64,000 nucleotides of DNA, taken from assembly GCF_020037015.1 (NCBI RefSeq), contig NZ_JAIQDE010000002.1, positions 310,001 to 374,000 of the forward strand, given 5' to 3'. Position numbers and translations under genes: made by a program. Positions 16,961 through 25,347 of this stretch are shown here, piece by piece (within the stretch, counting starts at the first letter, position 1; the number at the start of each line of letters is the position of its first letter). The stretch comes from Corallococcus sp. AS-1-6. GTDB lineage: Bacteria > Myxococcota > Myxococcia > Myxococcales > Myxococcaceae. The notes beneath the pieces were generated by a model, which saw only the letters and a list, made by a program, of their open reading frames with translations, was not told where the DNA came from and ran no database searches.

Positions 16961-18277
16961 TCAGGCGCGGGTGCACACCGTCCACAACAGCCGCTCGATG
17001 ACGAGCTTCCCGCTGGCGGAGGACTTCAGGGCCAGGTCCGCGTCCGCGCACGCCACCAGGGCGTTGAGCAGCTCGCGGCGCTCGTAGCGGGCAGCGGCCT
17101 GCATGCCGAACGCGAGCGCCCACGCGTTGGGCGTCTTGCGCTTGGAGGCCTTCAGCTCGGCCTCCAGCTTGGGGAGGATGCGCGCCTCCACGTCGCGGCC
17201 GGTGCGCGGTGGCTGGCCGCCCGCGTACTTCTCCAGCCAGGCGTGGTTCTCCAACAGCGAGCGGACGATGGACGCCACCGCGCCCAGGAGCTGCAGCGCG
17301 TGCGTGCCCTGTCCCATCGCGTCCTCGGCGTAGGAGAGCGCGTCGCGCAGCTCGCGCTTCTGCAGCGCCTCCGTCAGCTCGAAGAACTCCTCCTCGCGCG
17401 CGTGGTGCACCAGCAGCGCCACGTGCTGCGCTTCGATGGTGGGCCCCTCCGCGTAGACGGCCAGCTTCTCCAGCTCCGACTGGAGCAGCCGGATGTTGCC
17501 GCCGATGCGCTCCTTCAGGCCCTCCAGCGCGCCGGGCCCCAGCTTCTTCCTGAAGGGGGCGAGGAACTCCCTGGAGATTTCACTGAGGTCCAGGTCCTTG
17601 TGGCGCGCGGCCACCTTGCGCTCGAAGAGCCGGCCCTTGTCCTGCGCGAACTTGAGCAGCGGGCTGCGCGAGTCCACGTCCGTGGCCGCGAGCACCAGCG
17701 CGTGCCCCGGCGGCACGCCCTTCTGGAGCAGCTCCAGGAGCGCGGACGCGTCCCCTTCCGGGGCGCTGATGCGCTCGTCGCGGCAGAAGGCCGCCGCCTC
17801 CTGGAGGAAGGCGAGGTCCGCCTCCGCCAGGTCCACGTTGAGCTCTTCCTTCCACTGCTCCACCGTGGGCGCGCCGGGCACGCGGGGGTCCAACTGGTCC
17901 ACGCCCCAGCCCGCGCGGCCCGCGAGCGCCAGCAGCCGCCGGGCGCCCTCCTTGCGCTTGCCCGCCTTCCACGCGTCGCGCGCCTTGGCCAGCGCGTCGC
18001 CCTTGCCCTTCTTGGGCGCGAGGAACTCCGGGTCGCGCACCAGCACCACCTTGCGCCCGGGGAACAGCGGCAGCGTGGCCAGCTCCTGCGCCACCTCGCG
18101 CGGGGAGGCCGCGTCCAGCACCGCGAGGTTCAGCCCCATGGCGGCGTCCGGCACCAGCGTCTTCACCAGCTCGTCGGCGCCCTTCCTGACCAGGAACTCC
18201 TCGCCCCACAGGAGGTACAGCGGCCACACCTTGCCGCCCTTCACCTCCGCCAGCACCTCGTCCATGTCCGCGCTCAC
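16961..18277 (-). CDS. holA: DNA polymerase III delta subunit (clamp loader)
   Basis: HolA-type delta subunit, which opens the sliding clamp. Recognisable family blocks are YLLWGEEFLVRKGADEL near the N-terminus, the AAA+ sensor-like lid, and the C-terminal collar region (GALEGLKERIGGNIRLLQSELEKL, split as RIGGNIRLLQSELEKL, with LLGAVASIVRSLLENHAWLEKY later). At 438 residues it is about 95 longer than E. coli HolA. The extra part falls at about residues 80-160 (Lys/Ala-rich then PEGDASALLELLQKG). The start GTG 18277 overlaps the holB stop as GTGA, so the two clamp-loader subunits are coupled; ATG 18265 is the alternative. Confidence 0.88.
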   Translation of the reverse strand: MSADMDEVLAEVKGGKVWPLYLLWGEEFLVRKGADELVKTLVPDAAMGLNLAVLDAASPREVAQELATLPLFPGRKVVLVRDPEFLAPKKGKGDALAKARDAWKAGKRKEGARRLLALAGRAGWGVDQLDPRVPGAPTVEQWKEELNVDLAEADLAFLQEAAAFCRDERISAPEGDASALLELLQKGVPPGHALVLAATDVDSRSPLLKFAQDKGRLFERKVAARHKDLDLSEISREFLAPFRKKLGPGALEGLKERIGGNIRLLQSELEKLAVYAEGPTIEAQHVALLVHHAREEEFFELTEALQKRELRDALSYAEDAMGQGTHALQLLGAVASIVRSLLENHAWLEKYAGGQPPRTGRDVEARILPKLEAELKASKRKTPNAWALAFGMQAAARYERRELLNALVACADADLALKSSASGKLVIERLLWTVCTRA

Positions 18278-19308
18278 CGGCCCTCCACGCACAGTTCGAT
18301 GAGCAGCCGCTCCAACTGCAACCGGGGCGCGCCGTTGCGCGAACCGATGGCCGTGCGCGCTGACTCCAGCAGCGAATGCCGCCGGTGCAGCGCGGCCTCC
18401 GACGTGCGCTTCGCCGCTTCTTGCGCCAGCGCCGTCAGGTCGCGGTTCGCCAGCGCCTCCAGCGCCCCGGCCTTCGCGAGCGACACGTCCCGCGTCCACA
18501 GGATGAGCAGCTCCAGCGCCGTGTCCGCGTCCTCGCGCGAGCCGCCGTGCGCCTCCGCGAAGCGCAGGAGGGCCGGGATGTCATCGCCTCGCAGGCCCTC
18601 AAAGGCGGTGAGGACGTCCTTGCGCTCCTTCAGCGCGTCCACGTCCAGCGCGAGCGCGCGGCCCAGGCTGCCCCCGGACATCACCGCGGCCAGGGCGGCG
18701 GTGTCCGCGTCCAGCTTGCGCTCCTGCTGCACGTGCCGTGCGACCAGGTCCACCGGCAGCGGACCGAAGTACACCTTGCTGCACCGGCTGCGGATGGTGG
18801 GCAGCAGGCGGTCCATGGCGCTCGCCACCAGGATGAGCGTGGTCTCCGCGGGCGGCTCCTCCAGCGTCTTGAGGAACGCGTTCTGCGCCTGGACGTTCAT
18901 CTGCTCCGCGCTGACCAGGATGGCCACCTTGCGCTTGGACTCCAGGCCGCGCAGCGCCAGGCGCTCCTGGAGCTGCCTTACCTGCTCCACGCGCAGCTCG
19001 CGGCTGGGCGTGCCGGTGAAGTCGGAGCGGCCCGCGAGCCCGCGCGACACGCGCTCGTCGTCCGGCATCACCCAGGTGACGTCCGGGTGCAGCCCCTTGG
19101 CGAGGCGCACGCAGCTCGCGCACCTGCCGCAGCCCACCTCCGGGGCCTCCGGGCACGTGAGGGCCTGGGCGAGCCCCACCGCGGCCAGCTCCTTGCCCAC
19201 CCCTTCAGGCCCGGCGAACAGGTAGGCGTGATGCACCGAGCCGGACCGCAGGGCGGATTGGAGCGCGTCCATCGCGCGGGGCTGTCCCTGCACCGAGGCA
19301 AGCGTCAT
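18274..19308 (-). CDS. holB: DNA polymerase III delta-prime subunit (clamp loader)
   Basis: HolB-type AAA+ protein of the clamp loader, 344 residues. It shows the family start LASVQGQPRAMDALQSAL, a P-loop-like GPEGVGKE in which the terminal Ser/Thr is Glu (delta-prime is normally ATP-inactive), a zinc knuckle CGRCASC, the sensor region NAFLKTLEEPP, and the SRC arginine-finger motif (IRSRCSK). ATG 19308 chosen because homology starts at MTLASVQGQ; a longer in-frame start at 19338 looks artificial. Divergent from the MscS gene, 83 bases apart. In many genomes tmk precedes holB; it does not here. Confidence 0.93.
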   Translation of the reverse strand: MTLASVQGQPRAMDALQSALRSGSVHHAYLFAGPEGVGKELAAVGLAQALTCPEAPEVGCGRCASCVRLAKGLHPDVTWVMPDDERVSRGLAGRSDFTGTPSRELRVEQVRQLQERLALRGLESKRKVAILVSAEQMNVQAQNAFLKTLEEPPAETTLILVASAMDRLLPTIRSRCSKVYFGPLPVDLVARHVQQERKLDADTAALAAVMSGGSLGRALALDVDALKERKDVLTAFEGLRGDDIPALLRFAEAHGGSREDADTALELLILWTRDVSLAKAGALEALANRDLTALAQEAAKRTSEAALHRRHSLLESARTAIGSRNGAPRLQLERLLIELCVEGR

Positions 19309-19391
19309 GGGGGGCGTGTATCCCCGCTCGGGGCCCACCCGTCAACCGCCACCTTGACCCGTGCGCGTGCCGCCGGTCTGATTCGTCCGGC

Positions 19392-20882
19392 GTGTTGAAC
19401 TTCCTCGAAGGCCACCTCCCCCTGCTGGCGGGCTCCATCCTGACGGTGCTCCTTCTGGGCATCCAGCGGACCACCCGCGACCCGGACCTGCGCGACGACC
19501 TGCGCGGCGCGGTGCGGATGCTGCTCGCCTTCCTGGTGCTGCGGCTGGTGTCGCGCCTGCTGCCGGAGGCGTCCACGCCGGAGGGCCTGCGCAAGTTCGT
19601 GAACGTGGGCTGGATGCTCACGTTCGCCTACGGCGTCATCCGGGCCGCGGTGGCGTTCGCGCTGAAGCTGGCGAGGATGCGCTCGCCGGTGTCGACGCCG
19701 AAGATCCTCCGCGACGTCATCGACTTCACGCTGTACGCGCTCGCCACGGTCCCCATCCTCCAGAGCCAGCTCAACCTGGACCTGGCGGGCCTGGTCGCGT
19801 CCACCGCGGTGCTGACGGTGGTCATCGGTCTGGCGCTCCAGGAGACGCTGGGCAACCTCTTCGCGGGCCTGTCCCTGCAGTTGGACCGGCCCTTCGAGGT
19901 GGGCGACTTCATCCGCATCGGCGAGCACACCGGGCGGGTGGTGCACATCGGGTGGCGCTCCATCCGCATCGCCAACTTCCGGCGCGAGGTCATCACCCTT
20001 CCCAACAGCATGGTGGGCAAGGAGCACGTGAAGAACTTCACCCAGCACCGCGAGCCCGTGGGCATCGAGATGCAGGTGGGCGTGTCGCTGGACGCGCCGC
20101 CCAACCAGGTGAAGCAGGCGCTCCTGGACGTGGCGCGGGAGATCCCCCAGGTGCTGGTGCAGCCGCCGCCCATCGCGCGCACGGTGGCCTTCACGGACTC
20201 CAACGCGCAGTACATGGTGCGCGTGTTCCTCAACGACTTCGCGCTGTCGGACGGCGTGCGGGAGGAGCTGCACACGCGGCTGTGGTACCGGCTGCGCCGC
20301 GAGGGCCTGGAGCTGCCCCACGCGCAGCGCACCGTGACGCTGCGCCGCGAGACGAAGCACCGCCGCCGCGAGCTGGCGGACGACACCGTGCGCGACCTGC
20401 TGCGCCAGGTGGACCTCTTCGCGCCGCTGGGCCCGGAGGAGCTGGAGCGCCTGCGCTGCGAGGTGGTGGTGCGCCGCTTCGGCCGCAACGAGCGCATCAT
20501 CCAGGAGGGCGAGGAGGGCGGGACCTTCTACGTCGTGGCCTCCGGCGAGGTCAGCGTGCGCGCCGGCACGCTCCAGTCCGAAATCACGCGGCTGGGGCCG
20601 GGGCAGTACATCGGGGAGATGTCCCTGCTCACCGGCGAGCCCCGCGCCGCCACGGTGGTGGCGCTCCAGGACTCCGTGCTGATGGAGCTGGACCGGCCCA
20701 CCTTCGCGCGCCTGTTCTCCGACTATCCGGGCCTCGCCCGCCAGCTCTCCGCGCTCCTCGCCCAGCGCCGCACCCAACTGCGCGCCGTGGCCCAGGCCTC
20801 GGGCGGCGGACCGGACCACTCGCCCGAGGCGGGCCGCATCCTCGGAAGGCTGCGGGCGCTCTTCGGCCTCACACACGAATAG
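19392..20882 (+). CDS. MscS-type channel with C-terminal cyclic-nucleotide-binding domain (bCNG)
   Basis: A 496-residue inner-membrane protein. N-terminal helices at about 8-25, 43-60 and 72-92 and a pore-lining TM3-like helix at about 130-160 lead into the MscS beta domain (LQLDRPFEVGDFIRIGEHTGRV, split as RPFEVGDFIRIG, plus TLPNS). Residues about 350-470 are a cyclic-nucleotide-binding domain with the phosphate-binding cassette GEMSLLTGEPRAATV. This is the architecture of bacterial cyclic-nucleotide-gated channels of the MscS superfamily, generally gated by cAMP and less by tension. Start is GTG 19392 or TTG 19395; no strong ribosome site. Confidence 0.9.
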   Translation: MLNFLEGHLPLLAGSILTVLLLGIQRTTRDPDLRDDLRGAVRMLLAFLVLRLVSRLLPEASTPEGLRKFVNVGWMLTFAYGVIRAAVAFALKLARMRSPVSTPKILRDVIDFTLYALATVPILQSQLNLDLAGLVASTAVLTVVIGLALQETLGNLFAGLSLQLDRPFEVGDFIRIGEHTGRVVHIGWRSIRIANFRREVITLPNSMVGKEHVKNFTQHREPVGIEMQVGVSLDAPPNQVKQALLDVAREIPQVLVQPPPIARTVAFTDSNAQYMVRVFLNDFALSDGVREELHTRLWYRLRREGLELPHAQRTVTLRRETKHRRRELADDTVRDLLRQVDLFAPLGPEELERLRCEVVVRRFGRNERIIQEGEEGGTFYVVASGEVSVRAGTLQSEITRLGPGQYIGEMSLLTGEPRAATVVALQDSVLMELDRPTFARLFSDYPGLARQLSALLAQRRTQLRAVAQASGGGPDHSPEAGRILGRLRALFGLTHE

Positions 20883-21016
20883 CGGCTTTCCCTCACCTGA
20901 GTCCGGGGCAATCACGACCCGCTTTCACGCAGAGCGTGGCGGCCTGGGAGGCATGCATCCGGCCGTGACGCCAGGGCCTTTGACGCTTGGAGCCTGAAAG
21001 GTCTAAAGGTTCACAC

Positions 21017-21871
21017 ATGCAAGACATTCGTGGCTTTCCCGCGCGATTGGGCGCGCTGCTCCTTCCCGGCGCGCTGTGGATGGGCCTGCCCCAGAGCGCG
21101 GCGGCTTCGGCCCCGGTGAAGCCAGACACGACGGCCGCGGGCCTGGAGCGGCTGGCGCACCGCCGGGTCTTCTTCGGCCACCAGTCGGTGGGCGGGAACA
21201 TCCTGGACGGCGTGCGCGGCCTGCCGGACGCGAAGGCGCCGGCCATCGTGGAGGTGAAGGACGCGAACGCCACGATTCCCCAGGGCACGCTGGCGCACGC
21301 GTTCGTGGGCCAGAACGAGCGGCCGGAGACGAAGCTCGCGCACTTCGAGCAGCTCCTGGACGGCGGCGTCGCGAAGCAGGTGGACGTGGCGCTGATGAAG
21401 TTCTGCTACATCGACTTCACCTCCAGCACGGACGCGAAGTCGCTGTTCGAGAAGTACCGCGCCACGCTCGCGGGGCTGAAGTCGCGCCACCCGGGCGTCA
21501 CCTTCGTGCACGTCACCGCGCCGCTGACGACGGTGCAGCGCGGGGCGAAGGCGTGGTTCAACGAGCTGCGGGGGCGTCCCGTGTTCGGCGTGGGGGAGAA
21601 CGTGTCGCGCGAGGCGTTCAACGCGCTGATGCGGCAGACCTACGGCGGCAAGGAGCCGCTGTTCGACCTGGCGGCGCTGGAGTCGACGCAGGCGGACGGC
21701 ACCCGTGAGACGTACGAGGTCAACGGCCGCGCGTATCCGGCGATGGTGCCGGCCTGGTCGGATGACGGGGGGCACCTCAACGCGCAGGGGCAGGCGCGCG
21801 TGGCCTCCGCGCTCGTCACGTTCCTGGCGGCCCTGCCGGAGTCCCCGGCCTCCGCGAAGGCCGGGCCCTGA
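21017..21871 (+). CDS. Exported SGNH-hydrolase-like protein, first gene of the ACP cluster
   Basis: 284 residues with a Sec signal peptide (basic start, hydrophobic core, cleavage after about residue 31 at SAAASA). The mature part has a conserved-looking FFGHQSVGGNILDG block near its start and a C-terminal DDGGHLNAQGQARVASAL block. The second resembles the DxxH block V of SGNH/GDSL esterases; the first is not the classical GDS motif, so assignment is tentative. If correct it could add or remove acyl groups in the periplasm, matching the two acyltransferase genes that follow 3 bases later. ATG 21017 has AAAGG upstream. A weak TTGACG at 20980 with TAAAGG at 21004 is a possible promoter. Confidence 0.6.
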   Translation: MQDIRGFPARLGALLLPGALWMGLPQSAAASAPVKPDTTAAGLERLAHRRVFFGHQSVGGNILDGVRGLPDAKAPAIVEVKDANATIPQGTLAHAFVGQNERPETKLAHFEQLLDGGVAKQVDVALMKFCYIDFTSSTDAKSLFEKYRATLAGLKSRHPGVTFVHVTAPLTTVQRGAKAWFNELRGRPVFGVGENVSREAFNALMRQTYGGKEPLFDLAALESTQADGTRETYEVNGRAYPAMVPAWSDDGGHLNAQGQARVASALVTFLAALPESPASAKAGP

Positions 21872-21874
21872 GCC

Positions 21875-22417
21875 ATGCGCGTCCCGTTGATGATGATGCT
21901 CGGCCTGGGGCCGACCGTGGCGCGCTTGAAGCTGCGCCGCTGTGAAGCCGTGGGCGCCACCCCCACCGTCTGGGGGCGCGTCTGGATTCATGGCGAGGGT
22001 GAAATCCAGGTGGGGGACCGCGTGGTGTTCGACGCGCGGATGGCGCCCATCGAGCTGCACGCGCAGCGGGGGGGACGCATCGTGATTGAAGACGACGTGA
22101 CCATCGAGGGAGGCAGCTCCATCGAAGCGCAGTCATGCGTGACGCTGGGCGCGCGCAGCCGTCTGGGCATGTGGTGCAAGCTGATGGACAACATGTACCA
22201 CCCGGTGCGGGGCAACCGGCACGAGCGGCCGCAGTCGGTGCCGCTGGTGGTGGAGGAGGGCGTCACGGTGGGCAGCCGCTCCATCCTGCTGCCGGGCGCG
22301 CACCTGCAGAAGGGCGCGAGCGTGGCCTCCGGCACGGTCATCTCCCGCCGGATTCCCCCGGGCGTGACGGTGGGCGGCTCTCCGGCCCGCGTGCTGCGGC
22401 GCGAGGTGACGCGATGA
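21875..22417 (+). CDS. Left-handed beta-helix (hexapeptide) acyltransferase, first copy
   Basis: 180-residue hexapeptide-repeat protein of the maltose/serine O-acetyltransferase-like superfamily. Imperfect [LIV]-G-x4 turns run through most of it, ending in the familiar VPPG-like closure IPPGVTVGGSPARVLRRE. A His-containing loop DNMYHPVRGNRHERPQ lies where the active-site His of these enzymes sits. Substrate unrecognised: a sugar or polymer hydroxyl or amine is the usual acceptor, acyl-CoA or acyl-ACP the donor. It overlaps the next acyltransferase in ATGA, so both are made together and may act as a mixed trimer. Confidence 0.85.
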   Translation: MRVPLMMMLGLGPTVARLKLRRCEAVGATPTVWGRVWIHGEGEIQVGDRVVFDARMAPIELHAQRGGRIVIEDDVTIEGGSSIEAQSCVTLGARSRLGMWCKLMDNMYHPVRGNRHERPQSVPLVVEEGVTVGSRSILLPGAHLQKGASVASGTVISRRIPPGVTVGGSPARVLRREVTR

Positions 22418-23010
22418 AGCCCGCCCTCCCCTCCCGCGACGAGACGCTCCAGATGGCGCGCGCGGGCCTCCAGATGGTGCGCACGGAGGTGTTCCCGCGC
22501 GCCGAGCGCGTGGTGGCCGTGGCGCGGGCGCGCTGGCTGTTCCGCGGCTTCCGCATGGGCCGGGACGTGGCGGCGTATGGCCCGGTGGCCGCGCGCAACG
22601 ACGGCCACGCGGAGCTGGGCGACAAGCTGACGTTCCTGGGCGGCATGCTGCCCACGTCGGTGGTCTGCTACGAGCACGCGCGGCTGCTGGTGGGCTCGGA
22701 GACCCAGTTCAACTACGGCGTGTCCGTGGAGGCCTGGGAGTCGGTGCAGATTGGCGACCGGTGCATGTTCGCGTCGTACGTGCGCGTGAGTGACCGGGAC
22801 GGCCAGCGCATCGCGCCCATCATCATCGAGGACGACGTCTGGGTGGCCCACGGCGCCATCCTGCTCCCCGGCGTGCGCATCGGTGCGCGGTCGGTGGTGT
22901 CCGCCGGCAGCATCGTTTCGCAGGACGTTCCTCCGGATTCGCTCGCCATGGGCAACCCGGCGCGCAGCATGAGCCTGGACCTGGTGGCGCGCGACGCCAC
23001 GGGCACCTGA
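22414..23010 (+). CDS. Left-handed beta-helix (hexapeptide) acyltransferase, second copy
   Basis: 198-residue WbbJ/LpxA-like hexapeptide acyltransferase. Central repeats include VGSETQFNYGVSV, IGDRCMFASYVRV and the closing block VWVAHGAILLPGVRIG followed by VVSAGSIVSQDVPP and MGNPAR, typical of O-acetyltransferases of capsule and O-antigen clusters. An N-terminal helical segment of about 60 residues precedes the helix domain. Start ATG 22414 overlaps the preceding stop. It is separated by about 110 bases from the acyl carrier protein gene, the largest gap within the cluster. Confidence 0.85.
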   Translation: MKPALPSRDETLQMARAGLQMVRTEVFPRAERVVAVARARWLFRGFRMGRDVAAYGPVAARNDGHAELGDKLTFLGGMLPTSVVCYEHARLLVGSETQFNYGVSVEAWESVQIGDRCMFASYVRVSDRDGQRIAPIIIEDDVWVAHGAILLPGVRIGARSVVSAGSIVSQDVPPDSLAMGNPARSMSLDLVARDATGT

Positions 23011-23120
23011 CGGGCGGCCTGACGCGCTTCGCCCGGCGCTCAGCAAAACGCGCCGGGCGCGTTCTTTTCCGCATCCCCTTCCACACCCCACCGCTTCGCC
23101 TCAACGACAGGACCCACCCC

Positions 23121-23369
23121 ATGAGCACGCGTGACACGCTTCGCACCTTCATCGTCGACACCTTCTTCGTGGACGACTTCGCGGACGACGACTCGTTCCT
23201 GCGCAAGGGCCTCATCGACTCCACGGGCATGATGGAGCTGGTGGCCTTCATCGAGACGGAGTTCCACCTCAAGCTGGACGACAAGGAGCTGGTGCCGGAG
23301 AACCTGGACTCGCTGTCGCGCGTGGTGGCCTTCGTGGACCGCAAGCAGTCGCTGGCGAAGGCGAGCTGA
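23121..23369 (+). CDS. Acyl carrier protein
   Basis: 82-residue stand-alone carrier protein. Ser34 in the GLIDSTGMMEL motif (the DSL/DST attachment site) should carry the 4'-phosphopantetheine arm. Strongly acidic helices II and III follow. It is not the fatty-acid ACP by context (no fab genes) and sits directly before an asparagine synthase and an AMP-forming ligase. This suggests it carries the activated acyl or amino acid of this pathway. The start ATG 23121 lacks a strong ribosome site (only ACAGGACC upstream). Confidence 0.92.
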   Translation: MSTRDTLRTFIVDTFFVDDFADDDSFLRKGLIDSTGMMELVAFIETEFHLKLDDKELVPENLDSLSRVVAFVDRKQSLAKAS

Positions 23370-23376
23370 GACGCCC

Positions 23377-25347
23377 ATGTGCGGCATCGCGGGGTTCACC
23401 TTCCCGGCGGGTGACGCTTCGGGCACGGCGCAGCACGCCGACCGCCTGCGCCGCATGACCGCCAGCATCAAGCACCGGGGGCCGGACGCGCAGCGGGCCC
23501 TGCTCCTGGATGGCGCCGCGCTGGGGCACGCGCGGCTGTCCATCGTCGACCTGGCCTCCGGCCACCAGCCCATGCGCGACGAGGCCACCGGCCTCACCGT
23601 CGTCTTCAACGGCGAGATCTTCAACCACGTGGAGCTGCGCGAGCAGTTGTCGGGGGCGTATGCCTTCCGCACGCGCTCGGACACGGAGGTCATCCTCGCG
23701 GCGTTCCTCACGTGGGGCATCGACTGCGTGCGCCGCTTCGAGGGCCAGTGGGCCTTCGCGCTGTGGGACCCGCGCGACCGCACGCTGTGGATGTCGCGCG
23801 ACCGCGTGGGCATCTGCCCGCTGTTCTACGCGCAACTCCCTCAAGGGCACCTGGCGTTCGCGTCGGAGGCGAAGGCGCTCTTCGCCGGAGGCCTGGTGAC
23901 GCCGGCGCTGGACGCGCGGGGGCTCAAGCAGACGTTCCAGCTCTGGGCGCCGGTGGCGCCGCGCACGTCCTTCGAGGGCGTGTCGCTGCTGCCGCCCGCG
24001 CACGTGGCGAAGTGGCGCGACGGGGCGCTGACGCTCCAGCGCTACTGGGACCTGGACTTCGGCGTGACGCCGGACGCGGCGGAGGCGCCCCGGCTGCTGG
24101 AGGAGCTGGGCGCGGTGCTGGACCGGGCGGTGCGCCTGCGGCTGCGCGCGGACGTGCCGGTGGCGGCGTATCTGTCGGGCGGGTTGGACTCCAGCCTGCT
24201 GTGCGCGCTGGCGCAGGAGCAGTTGGGCGGGACGCTGCGGACCTTCTCCGTGGGCTTCGCGCACGCGCGGTTCGACGAGCGCACGCACCAGGCGACGGTG
24301 GCGGAGCAACTGCACACCGAGCACCGCGTGGTGGAGATGCGCGACGGGGACATTGGCGCGCTGGTGCCGGGCGTCATCTTCCACGCGGAGCAGGCGATGA
24401 TGCGCTCCGCGCCCGCGCCGTTCCTGCGGCTGTCCGGGTGGGTGCGCGACCAGGGCATCAAGGTGGTGCTGACGGGTGAAGGGTCGGACGAGATGTTCCT
24501 CGGCTACGACCTCTTCAAGGAGACGAAGGTGCGCCAGTTCTGGGCGCGCCAGCCGGGCTCGAAGTACCGGCCGCTGCTCCTGCGCCGTTTGTACCCGACG
24601 CTGTCGGTGAGCCAGCAGAGCGTGGAGCTGCTGCGCGAGTTCTTCGGCACGGGGCTGGAGACGCCGGACGCGCTGGGGTTCTCGCACCTGGTGCGGTGGG
24701 GCAACAGCGGGCGCATCCTCCGCTTCCTCGCGCCGGAGTTCGCCGCGAAGGTGGCGGACGAGGATCCGGTGGCGTCGGTGCTCGCGACGGTGCCGGACGC
24801 GGTGGCGAAGTGGCGGCCCCTGGCGCGGGCCCAGTACCTGGAGGCGCGCACGTTGCTGTCGGGCTACCTCCTGTCCGCGCAGGGCGACCGCATGCTGCTG
24901 GGCAACGCGGTGGAGGGGCGCTTCCCGTTCCTGGACACGGGCGTGATGGAGTTCGCCGCGCGGGTGCCGGAGCGGCTGCGGCTGCGGGGGCTGGACGAGA
25001 AGCACCTGCTCAAGCGCTTCGCGAAGGGCCGGGTGCCGGCGTCCATCCTGGAGCGCAGCAAGTTCCCGTACCGCGCGCCCATCGCGGGGGCGCTGGTGGG
25101 CCCGGATGCGCCCGCCTGGGCGCGCGAGCTGCTGGCCCCGGAGGCGGTGTCGGCGACGGGCGTGTTCGACGCGCGCAAGGTGGAGCGGCTGGTCGCGAAG
25201 CTGCGGGCGCCGAACTCGGCGGAGAGCGAAGCGGACACCATGGCCCTGTTCGCCGTGGCGTCCACGCAACTGCTGGCCCACCACTTCCTGAAGCCGAAGC
25301 CCGTGCCCCAGGCGGACGTGGATGCCGTGCGGTTGGAGGCCGCGTGA
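23377..25347 (+). CDS. Asparagine synthase (glutamine-hydrolysing) family amidotransferase
   Basis: 656 residues. N-terminal class II glutaminase domain with Cys2 (MCGIAGF), HRGPDAQ, RLSIVDL and FNGEIFN. The synthetase domain has the ATP PP-loop SGGLDSS at about residues 266-272 and GEGSDE later. Such enzymes adenylate a carboxylate and convert it to an amide with ammonia from glutamine. Members next to ACP and acyl ligase genes, including those of exosortase/EPS clusters, are thought to act on substrates other than free aspartate. It starts 7 bases after the ACP and its stop overlaps the ligase start in GTGA. Confidence 0.92.
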   Translation: MCGIAGFTFPAGDASGTAQHADRLRRMTASIKHRGPDAQRALLLDGAALGHARLSIVDLASGHQPMRDEATGLTVVFNGEIFNHVELREQLSGAYAFRTRSDTEVILAAFLTWGIDCVRRFEGQWAFALWDPRDRTLWMSRDRVGICPLFYAQLPQGHLAFASEAKALFAGGLVTPALDARGLKQTFQLWAPVAPRTSFEGVSLLPPAHVAKWRDGALTLQRYWDLDFGVTPDAAEAPRLLEELGAVLDRAVRLRLRADVPVAAYLSGGLDSSLLCALAQEQLGGTLRTFSVGFAHARFDERTHQATVAEQLHTEHRVVEMRDGDIGALVPGVIFHAEQAMMRSAPAPFLRLSGWVRDQGIKVVLTGEGSDEMFLGYDLFKETKVRQFWARQPGSKYRPLLLRRLYPTLSVSQQSVELLREFFGTGLETPDALGFSHLVRWGNSGRILRFLAPEFAAKVADEDPVASVLATVPDAVAKWRPLARAQYLEARTLLSGYLLSAQGDRMLLGNAVEGRFPFLDTGVMEFAARVPERLRLRGLDEKHLLKRFAKGRVPASILERSKFPYRAPIAGALVGPDAPAWARELLAPEAVSATGVFDARKVERLVAKLRAPNSAESEADTMALFAVASTQLLAHHFLKPKPVPQADVDAVRLEAA

